This document shows positions 1-9,800 of a DNA stretch of 64,000 bases, in pieces (position 1 is the first letter of the stretch; every line of letters begins with the position of its first letter). A model generated the notes under the pieces. It saw nothing but the letters and a program-made list of their open reading frames with translations. It made no database searches and was not told the origin of the DNA. The translations under genes and the position numbers were made by a program. The stretch is from an uncultured Saprospiraceae bacterium (lineage in GTDB: Bacteria > Bacteroidota > Bacteroidia > Chitinophagales > Saprospiraceae), in NCBI GenBank assembly GCA_938041445.1, contig CALISO010000040.1, positions 1 to 64,000 of the forward strand. Reading direction: 5' to 3'.

Positions 1-512
1 GCTATCCTGACTCTGACTAGTCTAAGTGTCGCAAATCCTACCGCAGCCGTCATTTTGCGAACTTGTCGGTATTTACCTTCAGTGATAGTAATAGACACCC
101 AACTTGTAGGACCATGCCGATCATCTCTGATTTTCTTGGTTCGGGCGGGAAAGGTTGGTGGTGTTAGTAACTTGTAAGCGCTACAAGGTAGGGTTGTATA
201 CTTTGTGCCTTTTATACCAATCTCTACTCCTTGTTGTAGTTGGTTGATTGCCTCTGGAGTGATGTCTCCATCTACTTGGGCATAGTATTCTTTCTGTACT
301 TTCTTACTGCGAACTTGTTCGCTAGTGATACCGTTGGTTGTGAGAAATATGAGCCCTTCTGAATCTTGGTCAAGCCTGCCAATCGCCATAATGCCTTCTG
401 GAAAGTCACCAAGTTCACCCAAGAGTTTTTTATTCTTTCGGATCTTCTGGTTATTGACAAACTGTGATAGATAGCCAAATGGTTTGTGGAGAATGAAGTG
501 TTGATGATTCAC
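1..512 (-). CDS. 23S rRNA pseudouridine synthase, RluE/RsuA family (3' end off window)
   Basis: Isomerises a uridine of ribosomal RNA to pseudouridine in the cytoplasm. About 170 residues are visible; the C-terminus lies beyond the left edge. The protein opens with HFILHKPFGYLSQF, the usual start of the short RluE/RluF-like group that lacks an S4 domain. It carries the catalytic-loop motif GRLDQDSEGLIFLT, where the first D is the catalytic aspartate, and later KEYYAQVDG and GKYRQVRKM, which match the family core. The start is a GTG at 512: an in-frame stop lies just upstream and no ATG is available before the conserved N-terminus. It is the last gene of a minus-strand group with the HAD gene. 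Family assignment is firm. The target base (U2457-type or another) cannot be read from sequence. Confidence 0.9.
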   Translation of the reverse strand, partial: MNHQHFILHKPFGYLSQFVNNQKIRKNKKLLGELGDFPEGIMAIGRLDQDSEGLIFLTTNGITSEQVRSKKVQKEYYAQVDGDITPEAINQLQQGVEIGIKGTKYTTLPCSAYKLLTPPTFPARTKKIRDDRHGPTSWVSITITEGKYRQVRKMTAAVGFATLRLVRVRI

Positions 513-550
513 TGTACAACAAAGCTACACAACTAGATCAACACCTTGAG

Positions 551-1198
551 CTAGAAGTAGTTCTTCAACTCAATAAACTCTCGGATAACCGCATCTGCGC
601 CTTTCAATGTTTGGTCTTCTACAAGTGGGTTCGCATATCCAAACACAAAAATACCAGCAGCATTTGCTGCAGCAATACCATTATCAGAGTCTTCGATGAC
701 AATACAGTGTTCTTTCGAGGTGTTTCCTAGTTTGGCTGCCTTCTCAAAAATTTCAGGATGTGGTTTGGACTTTACAAGTTCTGCACCGCTCACCTTCGCG
801 GTAAAATATTGATTGAGATCAAAACGATTAAACACTCGATCTATATTAACCATTGCTGAAGACGAAGCTAAGACAAGAGTAATGCCTTTGTGATACAAAT
901 ACTTGATGATGTCTTCTACTCCATCAACAAGTGATAGAGTTGGATCATTTTCAAAGAATGCCACGTAGCGTCTGCGCTTATCCTTGACTAAGTCGGCTGG
1001 TTCTTCATCCAACTCAAAATGTGCCACTATCCGCTCGAAGGTGTTGATTGTAGACGAGCCAGTGAATGACGTATAGAGTTCGTCCGATACATCAAGATTC
1101 AAAGACTCAAATGTGCCAAAGTAGGCTTTGCGATGGAGCTGCTCAGAATTGATAATCACACCATCCATGTCAAAGAGGACACACTTAATTTCTTTCAT
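551..1198 (-). CDS. HAD-superfamily hydrolase, beta-phosphoglucomutase-like
   Basis: A 215-residue cytosolic phosphatase or phosphomutase of the HAD subfamily I. Motif I is FDMDGVIINS near residue 9, with both catalytic aspartates. Motif II is the ASSSA segment near residue 112. The KSKPHPEIF lysine motif and the acidic IEDSDNGIAAA motif follow. The cap is alpha-helical, as in beta-phosphoglucomutase and pyrophosphatase relatives. The substrate is not determined by sequence. The dedicated beta-phosphoglucomutase of this window is more likely the copy at 23.9 kb, which sits beside the GH65 phosphorylase; this one has housekeeping neighbours and may be a general sugar-phosphate phosphatase. Confidence 0.85.
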   Translation of the reverse strand: MKEIKCVLFDMDGVIINSEQLHRKAYFGTFESLNLDVSDELYTSFTGSSTINTFERIVAHFELDEEPADLVKDKRRRYVAFFENDPTLSLVDGVEDIIKYLYHKGITLVLASSSAMVNIDRVFNRFDLNQYFTAKVSGAELVKSKPHPEIFEKAAKLGNTSKEHCIVIEDSDNGIAAANAAGIFVFGYANPLVEDQTLKGADAVIREFIELKNYF

Positions 1199-1278
1199 CT
1201 GTTACTTTACTGCCACGTGATATAATGGGTCTAAGGTCTATACTTCAAGGTTAGCTGTCTTGAGCTATACTGATCCTC

Positions 1279-3603
1279 CTAATTATATAATACAATTTTT
1301 GCTCCAAGCAACTCTTCTGGAATGCCAAATGCTTCAACAAGTGTATTTGCTCGTGGTCTGATCTCTTGATAGAGTTTTTGTTGAAGTCTACGTAGCGCCT
1401 TAGTCTTAGCACCTACCATATAGTCCGCTTCCAGATACCAACCTTTGTTCTCTAGGATGGTATTCACAGCATAGAGATCACACATCAAGTTAAAGTTATC
1501 CTTAGCTTCTCCATCAGGCATCTCTTCTATGGCTTCAACAAAATTTCGGAGAACAAGTCTTTCTACATAGGCTTTCGCCAATTCCAAAAAATGGATCTGA
1601 CACTTGAGAAATGCTTGATTAGAATCTATACGTCTCTTGATGTAACCCTGCATCCGCTGACTTACAGAATACAATAATTTCTTCTCTCTATATCTGAAAG
1701 CTTCTAGGTGAAACTCTCTGCTCCGAATGTGATCAATGTTCGTATTTCTTGTGGCTGTGAAATTGTACTCGGATAGCTTTTGTGAGACTTGATTACTAAC
1801 GTATCTCAATATTGCCTTAGTACCTCCCTCATGGAAGGACTGCTTAAACTCTGTCAACAACCCTTTTGCAACAAGCTGTAGTAGAACAGTATTGTCCCCT
1901 TCAAATGTTGTAAAAATATCCGAGTCAGCTTTGAGATCTGTGAATCTATTTTCCGCTAGGTAGCCTTTTCCTCCACAAGCTTCTCTACATATTTGAATGG
2001 CATTGGTACCATGCCAAGTGGCAATCGCTTTTAGACCTGCAGCTTTTGTTTCTATTTTTCTACGATTCTTGTGCTCAGTATCATTAGCTAGATCGGTATT
2101 CAATTTGCGCAAAGCAAAATGTAGAGCATATGACTTCGCCAACAGTGGAAATATCCGATCTTGATGTGTTGGATAATCAAGAATGATCGTTTCTGCCTCT
2201 CCGTCCTTACCACTGAATTGTCTCCTTTGACTACCATACTTTGTGGCAATACTGATGGCTGACTTCGCAGCACTATTACCTGCAAGTCCTACCGATACTC
2301 GACCTGTGACTAAGGCTCCCAGCATCGTAAAGAATCTCTTGTTAGCATTCTTGATCGGACTAGTGTAGCTACCTTCTTCATTGATGTCACCGTACTTATT
2401 AAGTAAGTTATCGACCGGTATCTTGACATTATCAAACCAAAGTCGACCATTATCGACACCATTGAGACCCATCTTGTATCCACAATCTTCTATCCTACAT
2501 CCTGGCAGTAACTTATGCTCAGCATCTCTTACCTCCACTAAGAATGCATGGACTCCGTGAGACTTTCCATCAACTACTAATTGAGCAAAGACCGCAGCCA
2601 TTGTACAATGCATCGCATTACCGATATACTCTTTGCCAGCTTTTTCGTGAGGAGTATTGATAATGAATGATCGAGATGAATGGTCATATGTCGCAACTGT
2701 TTCTAGTCCTTTGACATTGGATCCGTGATTGGTCTCAGTCATTGCAAAACAACCCAGCAAATCCATATCCATCATCGGCTTGAGGTATTTGCGATGATGC
2801 TTCTCTGTACCTAGTCCATGAATAGCTCCTCCAAATAAACCTAGTTGGACTCCATATTTAATGGTCAAACTCAGATCGTGGTAGGCGATATTTTCAAAAA
2901 TTGCGATATGATCACCTGGCTTGTCCAACCCTCCATACTCTTTTGGAAATGCAAAAGTTGTTAACCCCTGTTCGGCAAGGACCTTCAACTGCTCTAGTAC
3001 ATGATCACGATACTCATCCTTGTTGCGTAGCGTATGGTATGAGAAAAATGGATCTCTCAAGAGCTTCTTAATCTTATCAGAGATTTCCTTGTAATCACCA
3101 TCAAGTATTCTCTGCATCTCTTCTGCTAGAGGTAGATTGATGTCAACATGAGACTTCTCTTGAACTAAGTGCCCTGGCAAAATTCTAGCACCATCACGGT
3201 TTTGTATCCCTAGAGATTTCCTAATGTCCTTAATAGCTTGCTTGGTCTTAGGTGACTTCCACAATTCTTCATTCTTATACCCAATACTTTCATATGCTAT
3301 TTCTAACCCTAGCACCTCTAGTGAAGCTATATCTGCAGCATCAAGCGTCTTCGCATGCTCTTGAATAGCGAGCTTCCATTCCTTGAAGATATCATCAGAA
3401 GGTGGGTTTTTAGGATCTGCATACTTACATAAGTATGCCTTGTCTTCCGCTGTTAAGAATTCTATTTCTTTGATTTTCTGATGCACATATGACATCTCAC
3501 TAGGGCTCAGTATACTGTCTGACCAACCTACATACAAAGTAGGAATAAGACTGAGCACACCTGGAGAAAATATCGATTGCGAAGAAACATTGGATGAAGG
3601 CAT
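1279..3603 (-). CDS. Acyl-CoA dehydrogenase/oxidase-like flavoprotein
   Basis: A 774-residue FAD enzyme expected to form the 2,3-double bond of acyl-CoA in fatty-acid oxidation. The core has FAMTETNHGSNV (residues 286-297, flavin and substrate contact), YGSQRRQF (456-463), CREACGGKGY (539-548) and TFEGDNT (566-572). The last contains the glutamate that aligns with the catalytic base. The EGDNTVLLQ pattern and the total length are closer to acyl-CoA oxidases than to ordinary dehydrogenases of about 380 residues. About 190 N-terminal residues precede the usual core, and a helical C-terminal domain follows. Whether oxygen or an electron-transfer flavoprotein is the acceptor cannot be decided here. 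It diverges from the DUF2490 gene. Confidence 0.88.
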   Translation of the reverse strand: MPSSNVSSQSIFSPGVLSLIPTLYVGWSDSILSPSEMSYVHQKIKEIEFLTAEDKAYLCKYADPKNPPSDDIFKEWKLAIQEHAKTLDAADIASLEVLGLEIAYESIGYKNEELWKSPKTKQAIKDIRKSLGIQNRDGARILPGHLVQEKSHVDINLPLAEEMQRILDGDYKEISDKIKKLLRDPFFSYHTLRNKDEYRDHVLEQLKVLAEQGLTTFAFPKEYGGLDKPGDHIAIFENIAYHDLSLTIKYGVQLGLFGGAIHGLGTEKHHRKYLKPMMDMDLLGCFAMTETNHGSNVKGLETVATYDHSSRSFIINTPHEKAGKEYIGNAMHCTMAAVFAQLVVDGKSHGVHAFLVEVRDAEHKLLPGCRIEDCGYKMGLNGVDNGRLWFDNVKIPVDNLLNKYGDINEEGSYTSPIKNANKRFFTMLGALVTGRVSVGLAGNSAAKSAISIATKYGSQRRQFSGKDGEAETIILDYPTHQDRIFPLLAKSYALHFALRKLNTDLANDTEHKNRRKIETKAAGLKAIATWHGTNAIQICREACGGKGYLAENRFTDLKADSDIFTTFEGDNTVLLQLVAKGLLTEFKQSFHEGGTKAILRYVSNQVSQKLSEYNFTATRNTNIDHIRSREFHLEAFRYREKKLLYSVSQRMQGYIKRRIDSNQAFLKCQIHFLELAKAYVERLVLRNFVEAIEEMPDGEAKDNFNLMCDLYAVNTILENKGWYLEADYMVGAKTKALRRLQQKLYQEIRPRANTLVEAFGIPEELLGAKIVLYN

Positions 3604-3667
3604 ATTGGAAATGTTTTATATGAAGTATAACGAATAGATTTTTCTTTAAGTTTAATCTCAGATATTG

Positions 3668-3699
3668 CAAATAGACTTTTATGTAAATTGCATTACAAA
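3668..3699 (-). promoter_or_regulatory. Candidate Bacteroidota promoter for the acyl-CoA dehydrogenase gene
   Basis: On the minus strand a TTTG (3696-3699) is followed after 20 bp by TCTATTTG (3668-3675), seven of eight matches to the TAnnTTTG -7 element. Transcription would start near 3660, giving a leader of about 57 nt before the start codon at 3603. Inference from consensus only. Confidence 0.35.
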
Positions 3700-3712
3700 T
3701 TCTAACCTTTGT

Positions 3713-4378
3713 ATGGGCAAAAAGATATGTTTGGGGTTATTCCTTGTAGGTCTATTCTTAACTTTTCCTGGCTATAGTCAGGTTACGGATTTAACATGGA
3801 CAGGTTTTGATTTGAAAATACCACTCGATTCCAAGTCTACGCTTGATCTGAAACCGATCATAAGACACAATCTAGATGGTGATGGCTATCAGAACACATC
3901 ACTAGACATCTTCTATAAGCGGACATTTGACAAAGGATACTTTGCACAGGCACTCACACGTACTTGGTATCTTAAAAATGCAACATATCGCTTGTTTCTA
4001 TGGCTAGATGTGGGGAAAACTTGGAAGTATGATAAAGTGAACTTTACACAAAAATTTAGGCTGCACTATGCTGTCGATGTCGGAGATAACTTTGATGGAG
4101 ACTTTATTCGATCATTTTCTGTCTTGACTATTCCGATAAATTCTAGCCTCAAAGCTACCTTCAATCTAGAGCCTTGGCTAAGCCTAAATGATGATATTGA
4201 AATTAGTCGCTATCGGATTGAACCAGGATTATCGTGGAAGATGAGTGATCAACTCTCTCTTGCATTTGTCTATAGATGGCAGTCAGACTTCCGTCTCGAT
4301 CCAGTGAATAATCAAAATCATTATGTCACCACCCTATCTTATCAATTACAAACAGGTAAAGTGGTCAACTCACAATAA
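3713..4378 (+). CDS. DUF2490 family outer-membrane protein
   Basis: A secreted protein of about 221 residues starting MGKKICLGLFLVGLFL, a clear signal peptide ending near GYSQ. The mature part is rich in alternating aromatic strands, for example TWTGFDLKIPL, IIRHNLDGDGYQ, FAQALTRTWYLK and FVYRWQSDFRLDP. This pattern fits a small outer-membrane beta-barrel, as known for DUF2490 proteins of Bacteroidota. No enzymatic motif is seen. An upstream in-frame start at 3665 would add 16 polar residues before the signal peptide, so the ATG at 3713 is preferred. The end overlaps the convergent DNA ligase gene by 9 bp. Function unknown. Confidence 0.75.
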   Translation: MGKKICLGLFLVGLFLTFPGYSQVTDLTWTGFDLKIPLDSKSTLDLKPIIRHNLDGDGYQNTSLDIFYKRTFDKGYFAQALTRTWYLKNATYRLFLWLDVGKTWKYDKVNFTQKFRLHYAVDVGDNFDGDFIRSFSVLTIPINSSLKATFNLEPWLSLNDDIEISRYRIEPGLSWKMSDQLSLAFVYRWQSDFRLDPVNNQNHYVTTLSYQLQTGKVVNSQ

Positions 4379-5950
4379 CTTCATCAAGTCAGCTAAGTTG
4401 TTTGCTTCAGCAGCCGATTTGTCTCTACGCCATCTATGAATCCTTGGAAATCTCAGTGCCACTCCAGACTTGTGTCGACTACTCCTGCTGATTCCCTCAA
4501 AAGCTATCTCAAAAACCAACTCAGGATTGACACTTCTTACTGGACCAAATGATTCAATCGTATTCGCCTTGACAAACTTGGTTACCTCTTTGAATTCTGC
4601 ATCGGTTAATCCAGAGTACGCCTTGGTGAATGTGACCAACTTACCTTCTTCATTCCACACAGCAAATGTAAAGTCAGTAAACAAATTCGTCCGTCTTCCG
4701 TGACCACGTTGGGCATAGAGCATTACAGCATCTATCGTGTAAGGGTCTAGTTTCCACTTCCACCATCCACCTTTCTTCCTGCCTACTTGGTAGGGTGCAG
4801 ACATATTTTTAAGCATCAGCCCTTCAGCATCGATTTCTCTAGCACCTTCCCGTACTGCCTTTAGATCCAACCAAGATGTGGCATTGATGACTTCTGAGAT
4901 ACTAAGTAGTGGAGAGTCTATTGATTTGTAGAGGTTTTCCAGTAACGTTCGCCGTTCGCCTTGTGGCAAATGTCGGATATCTTCACCCTGATACTCGAGG
5001 ATATCATAGACAATGAGAGAGGCTGGTAGCTCCTTTAGCATCTTAGCTGAGACCTTCTTACGGCCAAGCCTAGACTGTAGATCTTTAAAGCTTCCAAGCT
5101 TTCCATCTTTATGAACAACAACTTCCCCGTCTAAGACAAATCCATCATCTAGGCAGTCAGTTAATTGCTGGAATTCTGAAAATGCCGCATTAATTAGCTC
5201 TTCGCCACGAGACCATAGGAACACTTCTTTACTCCGTTTGATAAGTTGACCTCTGATACCATCCCACTTATATTCTGCCATCCAATCTCCTACCTTTCCA
5301 AGATTCTCTACTTGACCTTCTACTGCATAGGCAAGATAGAATGGATATGGCCGAGAGATAGAACCATCAATGTTATCCTCAATTAACAACTCTTCAAAGG
5401 TTGTAGTATCGGGTGTCCAATCTCCCATCAGCCTGTGAGCAACTTCAGTTTCTTCCTTTTCAAGATATTTAGCTAATGCCTTAGTCAACAGTTTCTTGGA
5501 GACCCCAACTCGGAATCCACCACTAATCAACTTATTAAATAAAAACCGTTGTGCCGTATCCATAGAATTCCACGCAGATAAAATGTAGGATTTCTTGTCG
5601 TCTTCTTCAGCTTTTGCCAATGCTTTAATCTCTAAGATTACTTGACTCAACGCCTTATCTGTTGAGTTCTGAGAAGGCGGAGTAACTAAGGCAATGGTTT
5701 CCGCGAGATCACCTGCGATATGATAGGATTCTTCAAACAACCACAACGGTATATTGGAGAGTTCCGCCGCCCACTCTCTGAGCAATCGGGTATTGACAGT
5801 CCTCCTTGGTCGCTTATGCGTAAATAGAGCAATGACCCACAACGCGTCTTGAGAATCTGCATTTTCAAAATAATCCGCAAGTGCCTTAACCTTGACCGTA
5901 GTCTTTGTTGTAGAATCTAGCTGAGCAAATAATTGGGTGAATAATCGCAT
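4370..5950 (-). CDS. ATP-dependent DNA ligase
   Basis: A 526-residue ligase that seals nicks using ATP. The nucleotidyl-lysine motif I is AEYKWDGIRGQL near residue 228 (K is the adenylated residue). VLDGEVVVHKDGKLGSF (motif III region), EGLMLKNMSAPYQVGRKKGGWWKWK (motifs IV-V, quoted in part: EGLMLKN and GWWKWK) and a C-terminal OB-fold with FEGISRSSRHKSGVALRFPR follow. The N-terminal 200 residues form the helical DNA-binding domain of the bacterial ligase type related to archaeal/eukaryotic ligase I. In many bacteria this type is accompanied by ligase-associated nuclease and helicase genes; none of these is adjacent. The housekeeping NAD-dependent ligase is not in the window. Confidence 0.92.
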   Translation of the reverse strand: MRLFTQLFAQLDSTTKTTVKVKALADYFENADSQDALWVIALFTHKRPRRTVNTRLLREWAAELSNIPLWLFEESYHIAGDLAETIALVTPPSQNSTDKALSQVILEIKALAKAEEDDKKSYILSAWNSMDTAQRFLFNKLISGGFRVGVSKKLLTKALAKYLEKEETEVAHRLMGDWTPDTTTFEELLIEDNIDGSISRPYPFYLAYAVEGQVENLGKVGDWMAEYKWDGIRGQLIKRSKEVFLWSRGEELINAAFSEFQQLTDCLDDGFVLDGEVVVHKDGKLGSFKDLQSRLGRKKVSAKMLKELPASLIVYDILEYQGEDIRHLPQGERRTLLENLYKSIDSPLLSISEVINATSWLDLKAVREGAREIDAEGLMLKNMSAPYQVGRKKGGWWKWKLDPYTIDAVMLYAQRGHGRRTNLFTDFTFAVWNEEGKLVTFTKAYSGLTDAEFKEVTKFVKANTIESFGPVRSVNPELVFEIAFEGISRSSRHKSGVALRFPRIHRWRRDKSAAEANNLADLMKLL

Positions 5951-6046
5951 CTATTGTATAAACAGTAAAATTGTCTGCTATTGTTCAAGTAAGTTAGATT
6001 CTGAATAAGGGAACTAACAAAATCAATATCACAACGAAATAGCACA

Positions 6047-6054
6047 TAGTTTTG
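6047..6054 (+). promoter_or_regulatory. Candidate -7 element for the DUF6503 gene
   Basis: TAGTTTTG matches TAnnTTTG exactly and is followed by CA, as is common in this phylum. The predicted start is near 6061, about 14 nt before the ATG at 6075. No good TTTG box is seen at the proper distance upstream. Confidence 0.4.
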
Positions 6055-6074
6055 CACAAGCACAATATTTAGAT

Positions 6075-6815
6075 ATGTTGATATATATTCCAATTTTTCT
6101 ATCCCTTTTCGGCTTCTCCAGTATGGAGGCCCACTTACCTGAGTCAAACGCTGACAAAATCATTATGCAAGCAATAGAAGCCCATGGTGGAGATCTTTAT
6201 AGCCAGGCACACTACGAATTTGAGTTTCGCGGAAAGACCTATCGGTTTCATAATGACGGTGATCAATATAACTATGAAGTAGAAAGTGAAAAAGATGGCA
6301 GAACAATTCACGATCAACTCAACAATACAGCATTCGTTAGGACAATAGATGGTCAGAAGGTAGATCTTGATACTAAGAAGAAAAATGGTGCAAGTGAGTC
6401 TCTTAATTCTGTTATCTACTTTGCAACTCTTCCGTATAAACTTAGTGACGTTGCAGTCAACAAATCTTATGTCGATCGCATTCAAATCAAAGGTACTGAC
6501 TATGATATGATACAAGTAACCTTTGATCAAGAAGGTGGTGGTAAAGACTATGATGACACTTACTATTATTGGATCAATGCTGACAATCATCGTGTTGACT
6601 TTCTTGCTTACAACTATTCTGTCAATGGTGGTGGTGTTAGATTCAGATCAGCTCAGAATACTAGAAGTGTAGATGGGATTCTCTTTCAAGACTATATCAA
6701 CTACAAAGCAGAAGTTGGGACTCCGCTTGGTGAGTTACCATCACTATGGGAAGCAAACAAGTTGACTGAACTTTCGAAAATCTTAACTGAAAACGTTAGA
6801 AACCTAGATAAGTAA
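6075..6815 (+). CDS. DUF6503-like secreted protein
   Basis: A 246-residue protein with a short hydrophobic N-terminus (MLIYIPIFLSLFGFSS) that looks like a signal peptide. The mature part begins with NADKIIMQAIEAHGGDLYSQAHYEFEFRGK, quoted here as AIEAHGG plus a run of strands. It resembles the LolA-like beta-sheet proteins of Bacteroidota in which a helix ending in AHGG precedes a curved antiparallel sheet. Further strands are YWINADNHRVDFLAY and ILFQDYINYKAEVGTP. Such folds bind hydrophobic ligands in the periplasm, but no ligand can be named. It converges on sbcC with a 6-bp gap. Confidence 0.65.
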   Translation: MLIYIPIFLSLFGFSSMEAHLPESNADKIIMQAIEAHGGDLYSQAHYEFEFRGKTYRFHNDGDQYNYEVESEKDGRTIHDQLNNTAFVRTIDGQKVDLDTKKKNGASESLNSVIYFATLPYKLSDVAVNKSYVDRIQIKGTDYDMIQVTFDQEGGGKDYDDTYYYWINADNHRVDFLAYNYSVNGGGVRFRSAQNTRSVDGILFQDYINYKAEVGTPLGELPSLWEANKLTELSKILTENVRNLDK

Positions 6816-6821
6816 CCTTGC

Positions 6822-9800
6822 CTACCCTACCACTTTGATGGAGCTCAATCCTTGAGCATTTCGGTCAAGTTGAATCTGTACATCTATCCGTTCCTTCAGG
6901 GTTTCTACATGTGAGATTACTCCTACAGTCTTTTGACTTTCTGATTGTAGAGTTTCTAATGTTGTCATTGCAAGTTCTAACGTATCAGGATCAAGAGTCC
7001 CAAATCCCTCATCAATAAACAAACAACCAAGTGCAACATTTTTTGACGCCATATCTGATAGACTTAATGCAAGTGCTAAGCTGATCAGAAATGTTTCTCC
7101 TCCAGACAATGTTGTAACAGATCGAGAACTATTCCCTTGATACTTATCTATGACGATAAGTGCTCCATCATTTTCTGGTTGATTGAGTAGGTATCTATCT
7201 GAGAGTTTGAGTAACCTTCTGTTAGCATAGACTAGTAGATTTTTCAGTGTCAAGCCTTGAGCATAGTTGGCGAATTTATTGCCTGGTTGGTCACCAATCA
7301 TTTTATTGAGTAACGACCACTTACTAAACTCTATTTTCAGTTTGTCAATGCTTTGTTGTCTCTCTTTGAATCGCTTTTGATCTTCTTTGTCGCGATTGAG
7401 TTTTTCTTGAGTAGTACTGGCAATTTTGAGTTGCTCGTCAGCTCGGACTTTCTTAGAGTCGATAGTCGCTTGTAGGGCTTCAATTGACAACTTTGGATCA
7501 GAGTCAAGTTGTTCTTTATCCTTGAGATCCTTGTGGACTAATCTCAGCTCTGATTGATATCTGATCGTATCCTTCTCAATTGACTTCTGTTGTTTAGTTA
7601 ATCCATCTAAGGTTGCTTCATCTAAGAGTTGTGTCTCTATCTCGTCTAAGTTATTGAAGCCAAGTGCCTTGATTGTTGGCTCTAATTCTTTGGATATGTT
7701 AGTGGCTAAGTTGACATCTCTGGTAAGTGATTTTGTTTCGTTCTGAATCACTGATTCCTTCTGCTCGATTGTGGTTTTACTTTGACCAAATGCATCTTGT
7801 AACTTATTCGCCACTTCACTAATGCTATCTCCTTCAAACTTTTCTTGACGAACTTGATTCAGCGCCTTATACGCTTTGCCTATTTTGGATAGTTCTTCAT
7901 ATTGAGCTGTCAATCTCTCATTGTATTCTACCTCAGACTGTGCTTCTATTCCTTCTTCACTCTGCTTGATAAATTCAACTTTGTAGTCTATTGCTGAAGA
8001 GATATTAGTTAAGTCAATCTTGCTTCCATTGTCAATTGATGTCAGTAATTGACCCGTGGTATTCTTACCCTCTGCTAGTAATTGTGTTGCTTCAGCTATG
8101 TCTTTGTTGATTAGCTCTATCGATGCCTTGCTTTTTGTAACAAGTTCTGTATGCCTCTTTATTTCTTCTTGATAATTGTATTGCTCTTTCTCTGCAATAG
8201 AGATTGCTTGTTCTATATCGCTGTGATCCTTCTTAGGTAAGTGCTCTGTAAAAGGATGCTCTAGACTTCCGCAAAGTGGACAAGCCTCTCCATTGATAAG
8301 TGAGTCTCGCAGTTCTTCTAATTCAGCAATTTTGAGAGCATCTTCTTTTTGCTTTCTAAGTAGTGAGACTCGAGTCTTACTTGCCTTGAGTAGTGCCTCC
8401 GTTTTTTGGATTAACGGCAGATATTTCTCTACACTTGTTTTATGTTCCTTGAGCTTCTCTATGTCCTTCGCATATTTCTCTTCCGCCTTCGACATTAGGG
8501 TCAAGTGTTGTTTTAGAGACCTTAGGTTCTCAACTTCGAGTTGGACTTTCTTGATCTGGTTTTTGACCTCTGATATGGATTGACTCGCGTCTTGGGAAGA
8601 CTTGCTTATGATTACTTGTAACTGGGCCTTCCGTTGAGTGAGAAGATCGATTGCTTCTTGAGGATTGATACTATCTCTTAAGTCTATTTGATGATAGTTT
8701 GCCTTTTCTTGATTTACTCGACCTCGTATATCCTTCCCAACCTGACTGTGATGTTTGATGTCTTTATCAAGTCCAATAATTTCTTTTTCAAAGGCACTCA
8801 TCTCCTTCTTGAAATTTTCTTCATTGACTTCCGTCTTGGTTAAGGTAGCCATCTCACCTATCGTAATTTGCAATGCTTTTCTTGCGGCTACTAACTCATC
8901 TTTATACTTATCAAGATTCTCCTTGCTCTCAATGGCGTTGTTCTTTGCCGCTTTGTAGTTAGCGTATCGTCCTTGTAAGTGGCTGAGTTTTTGATGCGTT
9001 TTGATTCTAGCTTCCTCTGTCTGGAATGCAACGGCTTTTTGTGTAATCTTTTCTAATAAACCTTGGGTGAAAATTTGAGATTCTTTAAGCCTTTTTATGC
9101 TGTTCTTTACTTGGAGTAAAGCACTAAGTTTTTCAATCGCTTTGTCTTGTTTTGCTTTTTCAGCATTAGCTATTTTTAACTCGGACTCAAGAAGACTTCT
9201 TTCTTCCTCAGTTAGCGTCGTGTGTTCGCCAAGTAGTGCTTGTTCTCTCTCTAGAGCTTCTTTAACCTCTTTGTGCTTTTGATAAGTCCGCTGTCCAATC
9301 TGTCTATAAATTCCTGTCCCGGTCAGATTTTCCAATAAGGCTCCACGTTCGTTTTTGCCTGATTTCAAAAACTTAGAAAACTCTCCTTGTGAGAGTAAAA
9401 TCGCTTTGACAAATTGATCATAATTCAGTCCAATGACTTCTTCATTCTTGGTAGGCACTTCACTTTTTTTGAGATCGGCAACTGAGCCATCAGAATTGTA
9501 GAATGTCATTTCATAGTCATTCAACTTACCATTCCTATTTACTCGGATTGACCACTTTGACTTGAAGCGTTTACCCTTGATTTCATACTCAATAGATGCA
9601 AATGCTTCCTTCGTATTATGAGTAATGATAGAAGACTCATCACTGATTGACTTCTTGCTTATCTTAGATCCAAATCTTGGTATCTGATTAAACAACGCCA
9701 AGGTTATCACATCAAGGATAGTAGACTTTCCAGAACCTGTCGGACCTACAATCGCAAAGATGCTCGCATCTGACAATGGCAAATCTTCAAAGGAGATTCG

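Noticed and set aside
272-478. A 68-residue minus-strand open frame near the left edge
   Set aside because: It is an alternate frame of the pseudouridine synthase, whose true frame reads through from GTG at 512 to the window edge with full family motifs.
6144-6590. A 148-residue minus-strand open frame rich in hydrophobic residues
   Set aside because: Lies antisense inside the DUF6503 gene, and the hydrophobicity arises from complementary codons. No independent start context or homology is recognisable.
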